Virus record (IMG/VR): IMGVR_UViG_3300009285_009299
Location: 1-23,643 of that record
Length of the DNA: 23,643 nucleotides
Source: a virus
Direction: 5' to 3' (one strand)
The notes beneath the pieces are model-generated. The model was not told the DNA's origin, searched no databases, and saw only the letters and a program-made list of their open reading frames with translations. Position 1 is the first letter of the stretch; each line of letters opens with the position of its first letter. Below, in pieces: positions 21,044-23,643 of the stretch. A program made the translations under genes and the position numbers.

Positions 21044-21805
21044 TCAACCCCGCGCGCCGGCCGCCGCCATCAGCGTCCGCGCCCGAGCCGGATCACCCCG
21101 CACGACCTGGCCCTGCTTCGTGAGGTTGAAGGTCTCCCGTTTCCACGGGTTCTCACCACCCCCAGCCCCCCCGGAGCCGTTACCGGAAGCCCCGCCCCCG
21201 GAATTTTCCGCAAACAGATGAGGGGCCTCGGTCACCAGACCTTCAACCCACTCATCTAAAGTCATCGGCGCCACCCCGTCCTTCCCAGCCCGCGCCGTCT
21301 TCCCATCGGCCTCCATCGCCACCGGAACGCCGTTCACCAGTCGGAAGACACTCCGCACCCGCAGCACCAGATCGGCCATCGCCGTGGGCCGCAGCCCCCG
21401 CTTACCCCCAGCCGCTATCGCCGCCTGGTTGATCTGCAAATCCGACAGCCGCCCATTCAGCGCATCCCGCTCCGCTCCCAAGGCCGCAACCTGCTCCTGC
21501 ACCGGCTTCATCCGCGCCGCCAAAACCTTGTCCAAGTCCCCTGCCTTCCGCGCCGCTTCCTCCTCAAGCCGTTGCTTCTCCGCCTCCACCTTCCGCACCG
21601 CCTCGGGATCAATCCCCGCAAACCGCGCCTGCATTTCCTCCAACTGCCGTCGCAACCCAACATTGGCCTCTCGAAACTCGTCCAGCCGCCCCTTCTCCAC
21701 CACCCCATCAGCGTCCAGCACCCACGCGCCCCCGCGCTCCACATATAACCGCTGATCCTCAGTGGGAATTTCCGCCTTGCTCGCGTATTTCAGTTTCAGC
21801 GCCAT
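21044..21805 (-). CDS. Phage scaffold-like protein
   Basis: 253-aa protein with a long coiled-coil (about residues 40-130: FREANVGLRRQLEEMQARF; RKVEAEKQRLEEEAARKAGD; QEQVAALGAERDALNGRLSD). A Gly/Asn-rich linker (GGGASGNGSGGAGGG) and a short C-terminal end rich in Arg follow, the standard build of scaffolds that template the procapsid. It lies between portal and capsid genes. The ATG at 21805 is preferred to an upstream start in the operator region. The operator palindrome at 21822-21836 is 16 nt upstream. Confidence 0.85.
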   Translation of the reverse strand: MALKLKYASKAEIPTEDQRLYVERGGAWVLDADGVVEKGRLDEFREANVGLRRQLEEMQARFAGIDPEAVRKVEAEKQRLEEEAARKAGDLDKVLAARMKPVQEQVAALGAERDALNGRLSDLQINQAAIAAGGKRGLRPTAMADLVLRVRSVFRLVNGVPVAMEADGKTARAGKDGVAPMTLDEWVEGLVTEAPHLFAENSGGGASGNGSGGAGGGENPWKRETFNLTKQGQVVRGDPARARTLMAAAGARG

Positions 21806-21821
21806 GTTGGCTCGTTTTCCC

Positions 21822-21851
21822 GGGTGTAACACACCCAGCCCGCACAGTCAA
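21822..21851 (-). promoter_or_regulatory. Operator-promoter before scaffold/capsid genes
   Basis: The palindrome GGGTGTAACACACCC (21822-21836) fits RGGYGTANYACRCCC. On the minus strand a -35-like TTGACT (21851-21846) lies 16 bp from a weak -10-like TTACAC inside the palindrome. The layout matches the one at 918-949. It suggests the capsid genes share the regulator of the left block. Confidence 0.5.
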
Positions 21852-21922
21852 TAAGATAATTTCACTCCGCCAAAGGACGGGTCGGGTTTTCAAAAACCCC
21901 AGAACTGTGAGGGGGTAGCCTA

Positions 21923-22027
21923 TTTGAACGGGCGCGCGCGCAATTCGAAGACGCCCCATTCAGCTGGCCCACCCCAGCGAAAGATGACCATGAACACGAG
22001 TCGAGCGCCAGCCACGAGCACCAGCAA
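21923..22027 (-). CDS. Possible tiny membrane protein (35 aa)
   Basis: A frame from a TTG at 22027 to a TAG at 21920-21922 encodes a hydrophobic segment (LLVLVAGARLVFMVIF), then W-G-G-P-A-E-W-G-V-F-E-L and a basic end. It lies between portal and scaffold. No ribosome site is clear, and the internal ATG would make only 23 residues. Reported as possible because of its protein-like makeup. Confidence 0.3.
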
Positions 22028-22055
22028 TCATCGCCAGCACCAGACGCCGGAGACC

Positions 22056-23501
22056 TCACGCCGCCTGGCCCAGCGCAGGCACAACGGAAGCCGGCGGCGG
22101 CGCCGCCTTGATGAACGCCAGTTCCTCCTCAAGCGTGCGCCCAGGCGGAAGCAGCTCACCACGCTGGAACTGATGGTGCAGAGAATCACGCGAGAGAGCG
22201 CCAGCCTGCCACGCAGCCACCAGCGCATCAATCTCCTTGGCAGTCAGCGCCGCCGTGTCAAAGTCAGCATTTAACTCAAGCTTGACCTCGGAAACCATAA
22301 CCTGCGAAGGCAAGTCCTCAGCAGAATGCCACCAATAGACCCAGCGCAGCGCATCAGTCAGACTCGCCGAGACGGCACGAGAAAGGCCTGCCAGGATAGA
22401 TGATTCGCCCGCCTGGCGGATGGTCAGCGCCTCCGCGCTCTCGCTCACACGTTTCTGGCTTTCCAGCAGCCGAGAACCCAGCACTGTCAGCAGTCGCTCA
22501 ATGCGGTCGAGCGCCCGCTCAAAAGTCATCAGCCCCTCACCACGAAATTCCAAATAACCCGCCGTAGCACCAAGTTGCTCAGTGCACCAGGCAGCAGTTG
22601 CCCCAATCTTGAGATTGGTCTCCTTGGGAAAGCCACTCACCCAGGCCGTGGGAAGCGCGGTGAAGTGCAAGCCATGCTTGAAGTCCACATTCACGCGGTA
22701 GTGGTCCAAGTTGGCCACGACAATGTCATCAAGTGGAGAACGCTCGATCTCAGGCCGGTCATGCGTAGGACCATGGAACACAAACGGAATCGCCGGCAAC
22801 GGAACACCGCGCCGCGTCGGCACGCAAGACTCCACTACGCCCCATTCCGATTCCTTCCCCCCCGCTTCCTTGGCCAACTGCTGCCACCGCTCAACCACGC
22901 ACCGGCGCCCCCCATCGGCATCAGGGACAAGGCGCAATACCCGAAGCTGATCGATGGCCTCGAAACCAAAACCATCAGCATCGGGCCGGCAAACAGACTC
23001 ACGCACCACCACCAGAGTAAGCACCAAGCGCCCATCAATCCGCTCCGAGCGCCAGTTGATGATATTCTCGGCACCATAGAACGCCAGGTAAGCCCGCTGC
23101 TCGGCATCCTGCCAGTCCACCAAGGTGCCACCACGCCCAACCGCCAGGACATCCTGCACGACCGACCGGGCATAATCAGCCAACGTAGTGCCAAGCAAAT
23201 CCACGTCATCAGCCAGCCGGCGAAACACCAGTCCAACTCCAATATCGCCCGACGGCAACCGCACAGCAGGCACCTTACGGAAGATCATGCCCAGATACCC
23301 GGCGACAGTGCGCGCGCTCGCATTGTAAAAAAAGCCGCGCCCGACGTAGTCGGAATACTCTTTGTCGTTTTGCGAATCCAGCCGCGGCATGTAGCGCTCC
23401 CCAGCGGCCTTCACCGCATCCTCGCCGCCCAGCACGTCACGCACACGCCGCCAGGAACCGGAGCAACGCTCGTAATCAGGATGAATGAAATCGACAGCCA
23501 T
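22056..23501 (-). CDS. Phage portal protein (DUF4055 type)
   Basis: 481-aa protein of the DUF4055 portal-like family. It has the N-terminal pattern F-I-H-P-D-Y-E, a Y-x-x-Y-V-x-R-G-x-F-Y-N-A-S-A-R-T region (about 49-66), and a central domain with W-R-S-E-R. An L-D-D-I-V-V-A-N-L-D-H-Y-R part and a long helix near K-R-V-S-E-S-A-E-A-L follow, and the end is acidic/helical. Portals form a 12-mer ring through which terminase pumps DNA. It is the first gene of the minus-strand structural operon. The ATG at 23501 is chosen; a GTG 6 nt upstream is the alternative. Confidence 0.85.
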   Translation of the reverse strand: MAVDFIHPDYERCSGSWRRVRDVLGGEDAVKAAGERYMPRLDSQNDKEYSDYVGRGFFYNASARTVAGYLGMIFRKVPAVRLPSGDIGVGLVFRRLADDVDLLGTTLADYARSVVQDVLAVGRGGTLVDWQDAEQRAYLAFYGAENIINWRSERIDGRLVLTLVVVRESVCRPDADGFGFEAIDQLRVLRLVPDADGGRRCVVERWQQLAKEAGGKESEWGVVESCVPTRRGVPLPAIPFVFHGPTHDRPEIERSPLDDIVVANLDHYRVNVDFKHGLHFTALPTAWVSGFPKETNLKIGATAAWCTEQLGATAGYLEFRGEGLMTFERALDRIERLLTVLGSRLLESQKRVSESAEALTIRQAGESSILAGLSRAVSASLTDALRWVYWWHSAEDLPSQVMVSEVKLELNADFDTAALTAKEIDALVAAWQAGALSRDSLHHQFQRGELLPPGRTLEEELAFIKAAPPPASVVPALGQAA

Positions 23502-23509
23502 ACTCACCG

Positions 23510-23536
23510 TTTCTACCCAAACGCCAGAGAAGTCAA
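23510..23536 (-). promoter_or_regulatory. Possible promoter upstream of portal gene
   Basis: On the minus strand a -35-like TTGACT (23536-23531) and a -10-like TAGAAA (23515-23510) are separated by 15 bp. A transcript would start within a few bases of the ATG at 23501. A palindrome GCGAATTCGC (23537-23546) lies just upstream. The spacing is short of optimal. Confidence 0.25.
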
Positions 23537-23643
23537 GCGAATTCGCAACCCGAGTCCCCCATCGGTAATCGCCATGGTGGGGACGTCAGGGGCGGGGGCC
23601 GCGCACGGGGCGCGGCAAGCGCTACGCTTCGCGAACGCGGGAC

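Noticed and set aside
19312-21123. 603-aa plus-strand open frame
   Set aside because: It is antisense to the capsid, signal-peptide and scaffold genes, rich in Arg/His/Pro and without a domain, typical of a GC-rich shadow.
1-23643. Direct terminal repeat joining the two ends
   Set aside because: By eye the first and last bases share no run longer than chance, so circularity or terminal redundancy is not supported.

Overview
The window is dominated by one tailed-phage (or prophage) genome. Recognisable genes are a large terminase, a terminase small-subunit-like protein, a DUF4055-type portal, a scaffold, a major capsid protein, a DnaT_2-type head connector, a receptor-binding protein with a major-tropism-determinant N-terminal domain, and a replication/recombination set (AEP primase-RepA-type helicase, SF2 helicase, Sak4-like ATPase, DUF669-like protein). 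GC content is high. Many starts lack a clear Shine-Dalgarno and rely on ATGA stop-start overlaps. I infer a Gram-negative host, tentatively Verrucomicrobiota, from the style of the lipoprotein, the Asn/Thr-rich beta-helix protein and the left-edge repeats. This was not tested by any search.

Layout. 1-~900 holds no convincing gene but has two tandem repeats and two long inverted repeats, and may be host or flanking DNA. 965-4340 is a plus-strand block of small genes: two unknowns, an HNH nuclease, a membrane/zinc protein, unknowns, a VRR-NUC nuclease and a modular BspA-type leucine-rich-repeat protein. From 23501 down to 4439 nearly everything lies on the minus strand. In reading order it has: portal; scaffold; capsid; a cassette of exported proteins including a beta-helix spike; connector; head/tail protein; Mtd-like fibre; probable lysis/membrane genes; a regulator island of two ribbon-helix-helix (RHH) proteins and an excisionase-like protein; Sak4-like, DUF669-like, coiled-coil and helicase genes; a Met-like tRNA; primase-helicase; an iteron/hairpin control region; small terminase; three small genes; large terminase; and two small genes. 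The plus and minus blocks converge at about 4341-4438.

The most interesting signal is a 15-bp palindrome, RGGYGTANYACRCCC, found at 935, 14262, 14462 and 21822, with a weaker copy at 869. Copies lie 8-17 nt upstream of start codons of the left plus-strand block, the excisionase-like gene, an RHH gene and the scaffold/capsid genes. This looks like a phage-wide regulon run by the RHH protein. A second control region (7982-8143) carries at least seven GGTGCA/TGCACC hexamers and a long bulged hairpin between the replication gene and the terminase genes.

No integrase, endolysin, tape-measure, tail-tube or DNA polymerase gene was recognised. Either the window is not the whole genome or the phage is very compact. 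On a circular map the terminase block and the portal would be neighbours, separated only by the plus-strand block.
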